This document shows positions 46,076 through 56,281 of a stretch of DNA of 64,000 nt, in pieces. The notes beneath the pieces were generated by a model. The model made no database searches. It saw only the letters and a program-made list of their open reading frames with translations, and was not told the origin of the DNA. The position numbers were made by a program, and so were the translations under genes. Source of the DNA: Acinetobacter sp. WCHA55 (GTDB taxonomy: Bacteria > Pseudomonadota > Gammaproteobacteria > Pseudomonadales > Moraxellaceae); assembly GCF_002165305.2 (NCBI RefSeq), contig NZ_CP032286.1, positions 1,240,001 through 1,304,000 of the forward strand. Reading direction: 5' to 3'. How positions within the stretch are numbered: position 1 is the stretch's first letter; each line of letters opens with the position of its first letter.

Positions 46076-46192
46076 ACTTTGATTTTGTATAGTGAAATGA
46101 GCACACTTTTTTTGCGAAATGCGCTGTAAATGAACGATTAGCTAAAGATATAGCGGATTCTAAAAATCAAGTAAACTGAAAATGATTTAAAA

Positions 46193-46243
46193 TGGTGCAT
46201 TATGTTAATTCTACTACAGCGTTGGTTTTATTTTGGTGCATTA
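46193..46243. promoter_or_regulatory. Two NtrC-like half sites (TGGTGCATTA direct repeat)
   Basis: TGGTGCATTA occurs at 46193-46202 and 46234-46243, both on the plus strand, 41 bp apart. It contains GGTGCA, the right half of the NtrC site (TGCAC-N-GGTGCA), but the left halves are missing. The distance to the -24/-12 site fits an enhancer. Confidence 0.45.
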
Positions 46244-46264
46244 AACAAAGAGTGTAGAATCGAT

Positions 46265-46294
46265 CTGTTTTTATAAACAGAAAAGACATACAAT
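46265..46294 (+). promoter_or_regulatory. Likely rimO promoter with a palindrome at the -35 region
   Basis: CTGTTT-TTAT-AAACAG (46265-46280) precedes TACAAT (46289-46294), a likely -10, 28 bp before the rimO ATG. Confidence 0.35.
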
Positions 46295-46321
46295 ACGCGC
46301 ATTCTAGTGGAGCGCAGATTC

Positions 46322-47665
46322 ATGAAATCCCCCAAAGTCGGTTTTGTTTCTTTAGGTTGTCCTAAGGCATTGGTTGATTCCGAACGAATTTTAACTCAGT
46401 TGAAGACTGAAGGTTATGATGTAGCATCAGATTATGATGGTGCGGATTTAGTTGTTGTAAATACCTGCGGTTTTATTGAATCTGCAGTGCAAGAGTCTTT
46501 AGACGCTATTGGCGAAGCCATGAGTGCGAACGGTCGTGTAATCGTTACGGGCTGCCTAGGTAAAGACGAAGACAAAATTCGCCAAATGCACCCAAATGTC
46601 CTAAAGGTGACAGGTGCTGCTGCATATCAAGAAGTGATGGAGGCCGTGCACCAATACGTGCCTGAGCCACCAAAACACAACCCATTTATTGACCTTGTTC
46701 CAGAACAAGGGATTCGTTTAACACCGAAGCATTATGCGTACTTAAAAATATCAGAAGGGTGCAACCATCGTTGTACCTTCTGCATTATTCCAAGTATGCG
46801 TGGTGACTTAGTGTCTCGCCCAGTCGGTTCTGTTTTAGAAGAAGCGGCTGCGCTTAAACGTGCCGGTGTAAAAGAAGTACTCGTTATCTCCCAAGATACT
46901 TCTGCTTACGGCCTCGATACCAAATACAAATTAGACTTCTGGAATGGTCAACCTGTTAAGACAAAGTTCTATGACATGTGTGAGGCCTTAGGTCAACTGG
47001 GTATTTGGGTGCGTTTGCACTATGTATATCCATATCCACATGTGGATGCGGTAATTGATTTGATGGCACAAGGCAAAATTTTGCCTTATTTGGATATTCC
47101 ATTCCAACATGCAAGTCCAAAAGTTTTAAAACTAATGAAACGACCTGCACATAGTGAAAATACCCTTGAGCGTTTAAAGTTGTGGCGTGAAAAATGTCCT
47201 GACTTGGTGATTCGTTCAACCTTCGTTGTGGGTTTCCCTGGCGAAACTGAAGAAGATTTTGAAATCTTACTTGAGTGGTTGAAAGAAGCACAACTTGATC
47301 GTGTAGGCTGCTTTACCTATTCACCTGTTGAAGGTGCGACAGCAAACGACTTGCCAGATCATGTACCTGAAGAGATTAAGCAACAGCGTTATGAACGTTT
47401 TATGGAAGTGCAACAGGCGATTTCTGCTGCAAAACTTCAAAAGCGTGTTGGTCAGAAAATGACGGTGCTGGTCGATGAGCTGGATGAAGAGTTCCCAGTT
47501 GCGATTGCACGTTCATACGCAGATGCTCCTGAAATTGATGGCAATGTCTTTGTGGAAGATATTGATAAAAGCCAGATTAAATCAGGCGATTTGTTAGAAG
47601 TCGAAATTACCGATGCAGATGAATATGATCTGTATGCACAATTGATTTCGATTAAATCAAATTAA
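46322..47665 (+). CDS. rimO: Ribosomal protein S12 methylthiotransferase
   Basis: This 447-residue radical-SAM enzyme attaches a methylthio group to Asp of S12. It has the three-domain MTTase order. The N-terminal Fe-S cysteines lie at 13 (SLGCPK), 49 (NTCGF) and 78 (TGCLG). The radical-SAM cysteines are at 147, 151 and 154 (CNHRCTFC), and the C-terminal TRAM domain ends the protein. I took the ATG at 46322, with GGAG nine bases upstream. The GTG at 46307 would add five residues. It stands 43 bp before pyrH and may be cotranscribed with the envelope cluster, although in many genomes it stands alone. Confidence 0.95.
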   Translation: MKSPKVGFVSLGCPKALVDSERILTQLKTEGYDVASDYDGADLVVVNTCGFIESAVQESLDAIGEAMSANGRVIVTGCLGKDEDKIRQMHPNVLKVTGAAAYQEVMEAVHQYVPEPPKHNPFIDLVPEQGIRLTPKHYAYLKISEGCNHRCTFCIIPSMRGDLVSRPVGSVLEEAAALKRAGVKEVLVISQDTSAYGLDTKYKLDFWNGQPVKTKFYDMCEALGQLGIWVRLHYVYPYPHVDAVIDLMAQGKILPYLDIPFQHASPKVLKLMKRPAHSENTLERLKLWREKCPDLVIRSTFVVGFPGETEEDFEILLEWLKEAQLDRVGCFTYSPVEGATANDLPDHVPEEIKQQRYERFMEVQQAISAAKLQKRVGQKMTVLVDELDEEFPVAIARSYADAPEIDGNVFVEDIDKSQIKSGDLLEVEITDADEYDLYAQLISIKSN

Positions 47666-47708
47666 GACACAAATAAAATTTTAAAATTTAGATATTGGAG
47701 TTATTGCG

Positions 47709-48437
47709 ATGTTGGATTCTAAAAAACCACGTTTTGAACGCATCTTACTGAAACTTTCTGGCGAAGCATTGGCTGGAAATAAGGATATGGGTATCGATGC
47801 TCAAGTCCTTGATCAAATGTCTTTGGCTATTGCGCACTTAGTGGGTTTGGGTGTGCAGGTCGGCATTGTGGTAGGTGGTGGTAACTTATATCGCGGTAGT
47901 CAATTACAAAAAGATGGTTTGGTTGGTCGTGTAACGGGTGACCAAATGGGGATGCTTGCAACTGTAATGAATGGATTGGCATTACGTGATGCTTTAGTAC
48001 GCCGTAATATCAAAACCCGTTTGATGTCAGCATTGCCAATTGGTGCTGTGGTTGAATCATACTCAAGTCGTGACGCGATTCGTCACCTAACGCAAGGCGA
48101 AGTCTGTGTGTTTGTCGCAGGTACAGGTAACCCATTCTTTACTACAGATACAGCAGCATGCTTACGTGGTATCGAGATTGAAGCCAACCTGATCCTAAAA
48201 GCAACGAAAGTTGATGGTGTCTACAACAAAGACCCAAGTAAATATGATGATGCCGTCAAATATGACACCTTAACTTTTGACCAAGTGTTAGATGAGAAAT
48301 TGGGTGTTATGGATTTAACAGCGATTTGCTTGTGTCGTGACCACAATGTACCGCTTCAAGTCTTTGACATGAATAAAGCAGGTTCATTGCTTTCAGTGGT
48401 TATGGGTGAAAAAGAGGGAACTCACGTAACGAACTAA
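47709..48437 (+). CDS. pyrH: UMP kinase
   Basis: This 242-residue hexameric amino-acid-kinase-fold enzyme phosphorylates UMP to UDP, feeding RNA and cell-wall precursors. It has the KLSGEALAG phosphate-binding loop near residue 13, the [10 protein letters not shown] loop and the [12 protein letters not shown] region near 145. Length matches E. coli PyrH. GGAG lies 12 bp before the ATG. It starts the conserved pyrH-frr-uppS-cdsA-dxr-rseP-bamA run. Here tsf and rpsB, its usual upstream partners in enterics, are absent. Confidence 0.95.
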   Translation: MLDSKKPRFERILLKLSGEALAGNKDMGIDAQVLDQMSLAIAHLVGLGVQVGIVVGGGNLYRGSQLQKDGLVGRVTGDQMGMLATVMNGLALRDALVRRNIKTRLMSALPIGAVVESYSSRDAIRHLTQGEVCVFVAGTGNPFFTTDTAACLRGIEIEANLILKATKVDGVYNKDPSKYDDAVKYDTLTFDQVLDEKLGVMDLTAICLCRDHNVPLQVFDMNKAGSLLSVVMGEKEGTHVTN

Positions 48438-48516
48438 TGTACGTGACCTCGAAAGCTCTTTATACTACACGCTATTTTAGAATTTATATCTTTTCGAATT
48501 AAGTAAGGAAGATCAC

Positions 48517-49071
48517 ATGATTAACGATCTTAAAAAAGACGCAGAAGACCGTATGAACAAGTCACTTGACTCGTTAGAACACGGTTTTGCCAAGGTTCGT
48601 ACAGGACGTGCGCATCCATCTATCTTAAATGGGGTAATGGTTCCTTACTATGGCTCAGATGTGCCATTAAACCAAGTGGCAAACGTGGGTGTTGAAGACT
48701 CGCGTACATTGTTGGTTCAGCCATTTGAGCGCACAATGGTTGCAGCAATTGATAAAGCGATTCGTGAGTCAGATTTGGGCTTAAACCCGATTACGGCTGA
48801 TGCGATTCGTGTTCCAATGGCTGCATTGACGGAAGAAACTCGTCGTGACATGCAGAAAGTTGCGCGTAATGAAGCTGAAAATGCAAAAGTTGCAGTACGT
48901 AATATTCGCCGTGATGTATTGGGCGACATTAAAGCATTGTTGAAAGAAAAAGAAATTTCTGAAGATGATGAGCGTCGTGCATCTGAGGATATTCAAAAAA
49001 TCACAGATAAGTTTGTTGCTGAAATCGACAAACGTCTTGCGAATAAAGAAGCTGAGTTGTTAAAGGTCTAA
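48517..49071 (+). CDS. frr: Ribosome recycling factor
   Basis: This 184-residue two-domain factor (long three-helix bundle and beta hub) works with EF-G to split post-termination ribosomes. It shows [10 protein letters not shown] (about 26-35) in the helix bundle and [13 protein letters not shown] in the hub. Length is typical. A strong AAGGAAG site precedes the ATG. It lies 79 bp after pyrH and 8 bp before uppS, in the expected order. Confidence 0.96.
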   Translation: MINDLKKDAEDRMNKSLDSLEHGFAKVRTGRAHPSILNGVMVPYYGSDVPLNQVANVGVEDSRTLLVQPFERTMVAAIDKAIRESDLGLNPITADAIRVPMAALTEETRRDMQKVARNEAENAKVAVRNIRRDVLGDIKALLKEKEISEDDERRASEDIQKITDKFVAEIDKRLANKEAELLKV

Positions 49072-49079
49072 TTTGTATA

Positions 49080-49832
49080 ATGACCGATTCAGAAGATAAG
49101 CTTACTCTTCCAAAACATGTTGCCATCATTATGGATGGCAACAATCGTTTTGCCAAAAAAAATGCAATGCAAAAGGGCGATGGTCACCGTGAAGGTAAAA
49201 ATGTCCTTGACCCGATTGTTGAGCATTGTCGAAAAAAAAATATTCAAGCATTAACCGTTTTTGCTTTTTCGAGTGAAAATTGGAAGCGCCCTCAAGCTGA
49301 AGTTGATTTGCTCATGAAACTGTTGGAAGACACGATTCATGAACAATTGCCTCGTATGCATCAATATCAAATGTCCTTACGCTTTATTGGTGATCGTTCT
49401 AAATTATCTCCGCAATTGCGTGACTTAATGTTGCATGCCGAACAAGACACTGCTAATTTCGACAAGATGACTTTGAGCATCGCAATTAGTTACGGTGGAA
49501 TGTGGGATATGGCTCATGCGGCAAAGCAGATTGCGCTTGCTGTTCAAGCTCAAGCGTTAGATCCTGAGCAAATTGATGAACATGTTTTTGGCCAATACGT
49601 AAGCTTGAGTGATTTACCGGCTGTTGATCTATTGATTCGTACAGGTGGAGATTTTCGTTTATCGAACTTTATGTTGTGGCAAGCAGCTTATGCAGAGCTT
49701 TACTTCACTCCAACTCTTTGGCCAGAGTTCAGTGTAGAGGAGTTTGATGACGCCTTGGCTGTATTTGGTGGGCGTGAACGTCGTTTCGGGAAAACGTCGG
49801 AACAAATTCTACAAGATAAAATTGAGAACTAA
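49080..49832 (+). CDS. uppS: Undecaprenyl diphosphate synthase
   Basis: This 250-residue cis-prenyltransferase makes the C55 carrier for peptidoglycan and O-antigen. The catalytic Asp lies in IIMDGNNRFAK (about residue 19), SSENW near 71 is conserved, and RTGGDFRLSN near 196 is the C-terminal substrate site. The usual wording is MDGNGRWAK and RTGGEHRISN, so N, F, D and F here replace G, W, E and H. The key Asp and Arg are kept. It is 8 bp after frr and 3 bp before cdsA. Confidence 0.93.
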   Translation: MTDSEDKLTLPKHVAIIMDGNNRFAKKNAMQKGDGHREGKNVLDPIVEHCRKKNIQALTVFAFSSENWKRPQAEVDLLMKLLEDTIHEQLPRMHQYQMSLRFIGDRSKLSPQLRDLMLHAEQDTANFDKMTLSIAISYGGMWDMAHAAKQIALAVQAQALDPEQIDEHVFGQYVSLSDLPAVDLLIRTGGDFRLSNFMLWQAAYAELYFTPTLWPEFSVEEFDDALAVFGGRERRFGKTSEQILQDKIEN

Positions 49833-49835
49833 TAA

Positions 49836-50660
49836 ATGTTAGAGCGGATTTTAACCGCATTGGTTTTGGTGGCCGTTGTACTGAGTTGTATGTTTGCAAC
49901 CCAGTCACACTATCCAATGTTTGTGCTGATGATTATTGCGGCAGGGGTTGCAGGCTATGAGTGGTTTAAACTCATGCCCCGTACAACAAAAAATGTTAAT
50001 AAACCTCTAGCATGGGGTTTTGGTTTATTAAGTGCTGGCCTTGCTACACTTGCTTTATACTTTAACGATATTGCACTTCTACTTTGGGCGGCCTCTATTT
50101 TATGTTGGTTGCTGAGTCTGTATTGGGTTAAATCCTATCCGAATTATGATGCTTGGTACAATTCAACCCTTAAAGTGGTTGGAATTGTTCTGATATCTTC
50201 AGCTGTAACCGCTATTTTTGCACTTTGGAAGATGTCACCATGGTGGCTGATGTATCTGTTTTTATTGGTCTGGGGTGCTGATAGCGGGGCATACTTTGTT
50301 GGGCGTAAACTGGGTAAACGTAAACTTGCACCTGAGGTGAGTCCAAATAAATCGTTGGAAGGTCTCTATGGTGGTGTGATTACGGCCATGATCATCGTGG
50401 TCGCTGTCGAAATCCGCTATTTAGACTTAACATACGCACAACATTTATTATTTCTTATTTTATCTGTGGTGACTGTATTTAGTTCGGTACTCGGCGATTT
50501 GTTTGAGTCCATGATTAAACGTCGTGCTGGGATTAAAGACTCGGGTCGTATTTTGCCAGGGCATGGTGGGGTATTGGATCGTATTGACTCGCTACTGGCT
50601 GCTGCACCTATCTTTGCTGCGGGTGTATATGTGTTAAAACTTATTGGCGTAGATTTGTAA
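49836..50660 (+). CDS. cdsA: Phosphatidate cytidylyltransferase
   Basis: This 274-residue inner-membrane enzyme makes CDP-diacylglycerol from phosphatidate and CTP for phospholipid synthesis. About eight transmembrane segments precede the family signature, which spans DLFESMIKRRAGIKDSGRILPGHGG and DRIDS near the C-terminus and carries the catalytic Asp residues. It lies between uppS (3 bp) and dxr (adjacent, no gap), so it is translationally coupled. Confidence 0.95.
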   Translation: MLERILTALVLVAVVLSCMFATQSHYPMFVLMIIAAGVAGYEWFKLMPRTTKNVNKPLAWGFGLLSAGLATLALYFNDIALLLWAASILCWLLSLYWVKSYPNYDAWYNSTLKVVGIVLISSAVTAIFALWKMSPWWLMYLFLLVWGADSGAYFVGRKLGKRKLAPEVSPNKSLEGLYGGVITAMIIVVAVEIRYLDLTYAQHLLFLILSVVTVFSSVLGDLFESMIKRRAGIKDSGRILPGHGGVLDRIDSLLAAAPIFAAGVYVLKLIGVDL

Positions 50661-51857
50661 ATGTCTCAATCTGTTTGTATTTTGGGTGTTACTGGTTCGA
50701 TTGGACAGAGCACCTTAAAAATATTGCAACAACATGCTGAACGCTATTCTGTGTTTGCTGTTACGGCACATAGTCGGATGCAAGAGCTTGTTGATATTTG
50801 TCAGCAGTTTCAACCGAAAATTGCAGTTGTACCTCAAGCGAAAGTAGATGAGTTGCGTCAGCTTTTAGTTGCAGTTAATTTACAGGATATTGAAATTCTA
50901 GCTGATGAAGCGGGATTGATTGCAGTTGCTGAGCATCCGGAAGTGGATGTTGTAATGGCGGCCATTGTAGGTGCTGCAGGTTTAATGCCGACGTTAGCTG
51001 CGGTAAAAGCAGGAAAGCGAGTTCTTTTGGCAAATAAAGAAGCGCTGGTGATGTCGGGTGACATCATGATGCAAGCTGCTCATGATCATCAGGCTCGTTT
51101 ACTTCCAGTAGATTCTGAACATAATGCAATCTTTCAATGCTTGCCTCAGACCTATTTACAAATTGAGCGTCACGGAAAGCCGAAACTTGGAGTTTCTAGT
51201 ATTCTTTTGACCGCATCAGGTGGGCCATTTCTAAAACATAGCTTAGATGAATTACATAATGTAACGCCTGCGCAGGCGTGTAAGCATCCTAATTGGTCCA
51301 TGGGACAGAAAATCTCGGTTGATTCGGCGACTCTCATGAATAAAGGGTTAGAGCTAATTGAAGCTTGTCATCTTTTTTCAATCGAAGAACATTTTGTTAC
51401 AGTAGTTGTGCATCCGCAGAGTATTATTCATTCCATGGTGCAATATGTGGATGGTTCAACTTTGGCACAAATGGGAAATCCTGATATGTGTACGCCGATT
51501 GCACATGCGTTGGCATGGCCTGAGCGTATTGAAACGCATGTTCCATCTTTAGATTTATTTAAAAATCATCAGTTGGATTTTCAAGCGCCTGATACGCATC
51601 GGTTCCCTGCATTAAGCTTGGCACGTCAAGCGATGAAAACTGGAGGTACAGCTCCTGCTATTTTAAATGCAGCCAATGAAATTGCGGTTTCTGCATTTTT
51701 AAATCAACAGGTGGGGTTTATGCAGATTCCTGCTATTGTTGAACACACTTTGAATACCATCCCACATCAAGCAGCAACACAACTTGATGTTATTTTAGAA
51801 GCCGATCGAAACGCACGTCATGTTGCTCAGCAATATGTGGTGAATATAGGAATTTAA
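50661..51857 (+). CDS. dxr: 1-deoxy-D-xylulose-5-phosphate reductoisomerase
   Basis: This 398-residue NADPH-dependent enzyme converts DXP to MEP, the committing step of isoprenoid synthesis, and is the fosmidomycin target. The nucleotide motif GVTGSIGQST lies at 9-18, LLANKEALVMSG near 120, the metal/substrate Glu in PVDSEHNAIFQ near 150, and SVDSATLMNKGLE near 220. The ATG directly follows the cdsA stop. Its product feeds uppS in the same operon. Confidence 0.96.
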   Translation: MSQSVCILGVTGSIGQSTLKILQQHAERYSVFAVTAHSRMQELVDICQQFQPKIAVVPQAKVDELRQLLVAVNLQDIEILADEAGLIAVAEHPEVDVVMAAIVGAAGLMPTLAAVKAGKRVLLANKEALVMSGDIMMQAAHDHQARLLPVDSEHNAIFQCLPQTYLQIERHGKPKLGVSSILLTASGGPFLKHSLDELHNVTPAQACKHPNWSMGQKISVDSATLMNKGLELIEACHLFSIEEHFVTVVVHPQSIIHSMVQYVDGSTLAQMGNPDMCTPIAHALAWPERIETHVPSLDLFKNHQLDFQAPDTHRFPALSLARQAMKTGGTAPAILNAANEIAVSAFLNQQVGFMQIPAIVEHTLNTIPHQAATQLDVILEADRNARHVAQQYVVNIGI

Positions 51858-51859
51858 GC

Positions 51860-53215
51860 ATGAGCGCCTTGTTTATGATTGTTGCGGCAATTTTGCTTTT
51901 AGGCCCACTTATTGCAATACATGAGTTTGGGCACTATTTTGTTGCGCGTAAATTGGGCGTAAAAGTTTTAGTTTATTCCATTGGTTTTGGACCAACAGTT
52001 TTAAAGTGGACCTCTAAAAAGTCAGGTATTCAATATCAGCTTTCGGCATTACCCTTGGGGGGTTATGTCAAAATGCTGGATGAGCGTGAAGGTGATGTTG
52101 CTGAAGAGGATGCACCCAAAGCATTTAATCGTCAGTCACCTTGGAAGCGTATCGCAATTGTTGCAGCTGGCCCATTGATTAACTTAGCATTCGCCATTTT
52201 GCTGTTTTGGATTTTGTTTTTGCCTGCGCAAGAGCAGTTGAATACACGTGTGGGTAAAGTGCTACCTAATACACCTGCGGCACAAGTTCAAATGCAAGTG
52301 GGCGATAAAATTACCGCTGTTGATGGTTTAACAACACCGACTTGGGAGAAGTTGAATTTTGCCTTAGTTGATCGTGTGGGCGAAACGGGATCAATCCAAA
52401 TTCAGGCTGAACGTGCGGGACAAGTTAAGACATTTAGTTTGCCTATTCAAAACTTCTTGAAAGATCAAACACAGTCTCCGCTTGATGTTCTGGGTTTTAC
52501 GCCTTATCGACCAAAAATTCCTGCGGTCGTGACTAAGTTGAGCGAAGATGGTGCAGCCATTCGTCAGGGTATTCAACAAGGTGACAAAATTGTCGCGATT
52601 GATGGCATCAAGATGAATGATTGGTTTGATGTGGTTCAAGTGGTTCAAGCCTCACCTGAGAAATTGTTAAAAATTGATGTGCTTCGTCAAAATCAATTGG
52701 TACAACTTGAAGTGATGCCGCAGGGTAAACGCGATAATATGGGCAAGGTTTCTGGAGTCTTAGGTGTACAAAGTGACCCTGGGAAAATCAGTATTCCTAC
52801 AGAGTATAAACAAACAATACAATATAATCCTGCCGAAGCCTTCATGATGGCGGTAGATAAAACTGGTCAACTGTCGAGTATGATTTTGAACTCGATTGTG
52901 AAAATGGTGCGCGGTTTGATTGGTCTAGATAACTTGTCAGGTCCGATCACGATTGCCAAAGTCGCAGGACAAAGTGCGGAAATGGGTTGGCAAACGTTTA
53001 TCTCATTTATGGCACTGATGAGTGTAAGTTTAGGGATATTAAATTTATTGCCTATCCCTATGCTTGATGGTGGACATTTGGTCTATTATTTTATAGAACT
53101 TATACGTGGTAAACCTGTTTCTGAACAAATACAATTGGTTGGTTTAAAAATTGGTATGGTATTGCTCGGAAGTATGATGCTTTTGGCACTATTCAATGAT
53201 TTTATGCGTTTGTAA
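51860..53215 (+). CDS. rseP: Site-2 protease RseP
   Basis: This 451-residue inner-membrane zinc metalloprotease cleaves the anti-sigma factor RseA to release sigma-E. It has the HEFGH motif at 21-25, the second metal site LDGGH (about 407-411), two PDZ domains in the middle (about 120-200 and 215-295) and four transmembrane segments. It lies two bases after dxr and 45 bp before bamA, so envelope stress control is linked to outer-membrane assembly in one operon. Confidence 0.95.
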   Translation: MSALFMIVAAILLLGPLIAIHEFGHYFVARKLGVKVLVYSIGFGPTVLKWTSKKSGIQYQLSALPLGGYVKMLDEREGDVAEEDAPKAFNRQSPWKRIAIVAAGPLINLAFAILLFWILFLPAQEQLNTRVGKVLPNTPAAQVQMQVGDKITAVDGLTTPTWEKLNFALVDRVGETGSIQIQAERAGQVKTFSLPIQNFLKDQTQSPLDVLGFTPYRPKIPAVVTKLSEDGAAIRQGIQQGDKIVAIDGIKMNDWFDVVQVVQASPEKLLKIDVLRQNQLVQLEVMPQGKRDNMGKVSGVLGVQSDPGKISIPTEYKQTIQYNPAEAFMMAVDKTGQLSSMILNSIVKMVRGLIGLDNLSGPITIAKVAGQSAEMGWQTFISFMALMSVSLGILNLLPIPMLDGGHLVYYFIELIRGKPVSEQIQLVGLKIGMVLLGSMMLLALFNDFMRL

Positions 53216-53260
53216 AAAAGCGTAGATACGGAATTAAATTTTACATCGGAAAAAACTGGC

Positions 53261-55750
53261 ATGCAGCACACACATTTATTTATGCCTTTGGCGCTCATCA
53301 GTGCTATGGCAACAGTACAACAAGTATATGCAGCAGAAGATTATATAGTACGTGATATTAAGGTTGATGGACTTGTTCGTTTAACGCCAGCAAATGTCTA
53401 TGGAATGATTCCGTTGAACAGTGGAGATCGTGTCAGCGATGCAGCACTAGCCAATGCCATTCGTAGTTTATATGCAACAGGTTTGTTTGATGACATTAAA
53501 ACAGAAAAGCAGGGTGATACGCTGGTTTTTAAAGTTGTCGAACGTCCACTAATTTCTAAAGTTGAATTTAAAGGTAATAAACTCATTCCGAAAGAGGCCT
53601 TGGAAGAAGGCCTGAAGAAGATGGGGATTACGGAAGGTGAAGTGCTGAAAAAATCAGCGCTACAAACGGTTGAGTCTGAGCTTGAACAACAGTACATGCA
53701 GCAAGGTCGTTATGATGCTGATGTCAAAGTTGTGACAACAGCGAAGCCGAATAACCGTGTAGACCTCACTATTGAGTTTGTTGAAGGTAAGGCTGCAAAA
53801 GTTGTAGATATCAATATTATTGGTAATACAGTATTTAAAGAAAGCGAAATTGAACAAGCGTTTGCGGTAAAAGAAAGTGGTTGGACATCCATTATTTCAC
53901 GTAATGACCGTTATGCACGTGAAAAGATGGCTGCAAGCTTAGAGTCTTTACGTGCACTTTATTTAAACAAAGGCTATATCAACTTTAATATCAATCATTC
54001 AAGCTTAAATTTAAGTGAAGATAAAAAGAATATTTTTGTTGAAGTTTCAGTGGACGAAGGCGAACAGTTTAAATTTGGCGAAACCAAATTTTTGGGCGAT
54101 GCTTTATACACGCCAGCGGAGTTGAAAGCTTTACAAATTTATAAAGATGGCGATATCTATTCACAAGAAAAAGTGAATGCAGTTAAACAGTTACTTCTAC
54201 GCAAATACGGTAATGCAGGTTATTACTATGCAGAAGTAAACGTTGTGCCTCAGATTGATAAAGAAACTCATCTGGTCGACTTAAATTATTATGTTAATCC
54301 AGGTCAACAAGTCACTGTGCGTCGTATTAACTTTACCGGCAACACGAAAACTGCGGATGAAGTATTACGTCGTGAAATGCGCCAAATGGAAGGTGCTCTC
54401 GCAAGTAATGAGAAAATTGATTTATCGAAAGTTCGTTTGGAGCGCACAGGTTTCTTTAAAACTGTAGATATCAAACCTGCACGTGTTCCGAACACAGCAG
54501 ACCAAGTTGATCTAAATATTAATGTTGAAGAGCAGCAATCAGGTACTAGTACTTTAGCAGTTGGTTTCTCGCAAAGTGGTGGTATAACCTTCCAAGCGGG
54601 TTTAAGTCAAACCAATTTCATGGGTACAGGTAACTCTGTTGCTATTGATTTATCACGCTCAGAGACACAAGATTACTACAACTTAAGTGTGACGGATCCG
54701 TACTTTACGATTGATGGCGTACGTCGCGGTTATAACATGTACTACCGTAAAACTAAGTTGGATGAAGACTATAACGTCAACAATTATGTGACGGATAGTT
54801 TTGGTGGTGGTATTAATTTTGGTTATCCAATTGATGAAAATCAAAGCATTAGTGCGGGTTTAAACATTGACCAAACTGAAGTAACCACAGGTCCGTATGT
54901 ATCGACCTATGTGCGCGACTATCTATTGGCAAATGGTGGGAAGGCAACGGGTAGTAAAGGATCATATTGTCCAGATGCGAATTGGGATGAAACAACTAGT
55001 GAATGTTCTGCAACAGAGTCATTTGATAATGAGTTTAAGGGTGATTTCTTAACTTATAACTTAAACTTAGGTTGGTCATATAATACCTTAAACCGTCCAG
55101 TGTTCCCTACATCTGGTATGTCGCATCGTGTAAATGGTGAAATTGCATTGCCTGGCAGTGATGTTGAATATCAAAAGCTGACATATGATGCTCAAGCTTA
55201 TTTCCCATTAGGCAAAGACTTTGTACTTCGTGGCTATGGTAAGTTGGGATATGGTAATGATTTACCATTCTATAAAAACTTCTATGCAGGTGGTTTTGGT
55301 TCGGTGCGTGGTTATGATAACAGTACTTTAGGTCCAAAGTATCCAGGCGTAACGTACAGTGAATCTGATAAGGTTGATTACGATCCTGAAGAAGTCGGTG
55401 GTAATGCGCTGATTCAATTTGGTACAGAATTAGCTTTGCCTTTACCATTTAAAGGAGATTGGACACGCCAAGTGCGTCCAGTGCTGTTTGCTGAGGGTGC
55501 ACAAGTGTTTGATACTCAATGTAATGTGTCGAGTTCAACCATTTATGTGGATGGTGTTGACGTAGACTCTAAGCAATACTGTAAAGACAACTTCGGCTTT
55601 GAACTTGATAACATGCGCTATAGTGTGGGCGTTGGCTTTACTTGGATTACCATGATTGGTCCATTGTCTCTCAGCTATGCATACCCATTGAATGATAAAG
55701 ATGGCGACGAAACAAAGAACATTCAATTTGAAATCGGTCGTACCTTCTAA
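53261..55750 (+). CDS. bamA: Outer-membrane protein assembly factor BamA
   Basis: This 829-residue Omp85 protein has a signal peptide (cleavage near VYAA|ED), five POTRA domains (about 25-425) and a 16-strand beta-barrel ending in Phe (FEIGRTF). The L6 loop keeps SVRGYD, the conserved VRG(F/Y) tip. It inserts beta-barrel proteins into the outer membrane. It follows rseP by 45 bp and is followed by skp. The barrel carries two Cys pairs in loops (about 569-583 and 748-766), possibly disulfide-bonded. Length is normal. Confidence 0.96.
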   Translation: MQHTHLFMPLALISAMATVQQVYAAEDYIVRDIKVDGLVRLTPANVYGMIPLNSGDRVSDAALANAIRSLYATGLFDDIKTEKQGDTLVFKVVERPLISKVEFKGNKLIPKEALEEGLKKMGITEGEVLKKSALQTVESELEQQYMQQGRYDADVKVVTTAKPNNRVDLTIEFVEGKAAKVVDINIIGNTVFKESEIEQAFAVKESGWTSIISRNDRYAREKMAASLESLRALYLNKGYINFNINHSSLNLSEDKKNIFVEVSVDEGEQFKFGETKFLGDALYTPAELKALQIYKDGDIYSQEKVNAVKQLLLRKYGNAGYYYAEVNVVPQIDKETHLVDLNYYVNPGQQVTVRRINFTGNTKTADEVLRREMRQMEGALASNEKIDLSKVRLERTGFFKTVDIKPARVPNTADQVDLNINVEEQQSGTSTLAVGFSQSGGITFQAGLSQTNFMGTGNSVAIDLSRSETQDYYNLSVTDPYFTIDGVRRGYNMYYRKTKLDEDYNVNNYVTDSFGGGINFGYPIDENQSISAGLNIDQTEVTTGPYVSTYVRDYLLANGGKATGSKGSYCPDANWDETTSECSATESFDNEFKGDFLTYNLNLGWSYNTLNRPVFPTSGMSHRVNGEIALPGSDVEYQKLTYDAQAYFPLGKDFVLRGYGKLGYGNDLPFYKNFYAGGFGSVRGYDNSTLGPKYPGVTYSESDKVDYDPEEVGGNALIQFGTELALPLPFKGDWTRQVRPVLFAEGAQVFDTQCNVSSSTIYVDGVDVDSKQYCKDNFGFELDNMRYSVGVGFTWITMIGPLSLSYAYPLNDKDGDETKNIQFEIGRTF

Positions 55751-55783
55751 GGTCGACCATTTCTTTACATGAAAGATATAAAT

Positions 55784-56278
55784 ATGAAAAAACTTCTTAC
55801 TGCTTTAACACTTACAGCACTAACCTCTACAGTGGTGAATGCTGCTGGCTATGGTGTGGTGGATCTTGAGCGTGTTGTTGAAAATAGTACCTATTTAAAA
55901 CAACAAAATTCGAGTTTCCAACAGAAAATTCAACCGCAAAGCACGAAGCTTGATCAGCTTAGTAAAGAGCTTCAAGACTTACAACAGCGCTTACAAACAG
56001 GTGATAAGCTGAGTGCTGTGGATAAGCAAAAAATGCTGACTCAGTACCAAACCAAAATGAACGAGTTCAATACCTTGCAACAAACCATGCAAAGCAGTGT
56101 GCAAAGTTCTATTCAGCAAGTACGTACTGTATTTGATGGTCGTGTGAAGCAAGTTGCTGAACAATTGCGTAAAGAAAATCAATTAGATGTTGTTTTGAAT
56201 AAAAACTCAGCACTTGCCTATGACGCTAAGTATGATTTAACTGATAAAATGATTCAAAAGGTTAATGCAATTAAGTAA
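55784..56278 (+). CDS. skp: Periplasmic chaperone Skp/OmpH family
   Basis: This 164-residue periplasmic holdase has a signal peptide (residues 1-20, MKKLLTALTL...VVNA) and the long coiled-coil arms typical of trimeric Skp, rich in Gln and Lys. It delivers outer-membrane proteins to BamA, encoded just upstream. I used the ATG at 55784. The in-frame ATG at 55769 would add five residues ahead of a standard signal peptide. It is 3 bp before lpxD. Confidence 0.9.
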   Translation: MKKLLTALTLTALTSTVVNAAGYGVVDLERVVENSTYLKQQNSSFQQKIQPQSTKLDQLSKELQDLQQRLQTGDKLSAVDKQKMLTQYQTKMNEFNTLQQTMQSSVQSSIQQVRTVFDGRVKQVAEQLRKENQLDVVLNKNSALAYDAKYDLTDKMIQKVNAIK

Positions 56279-56281
56279 TCA

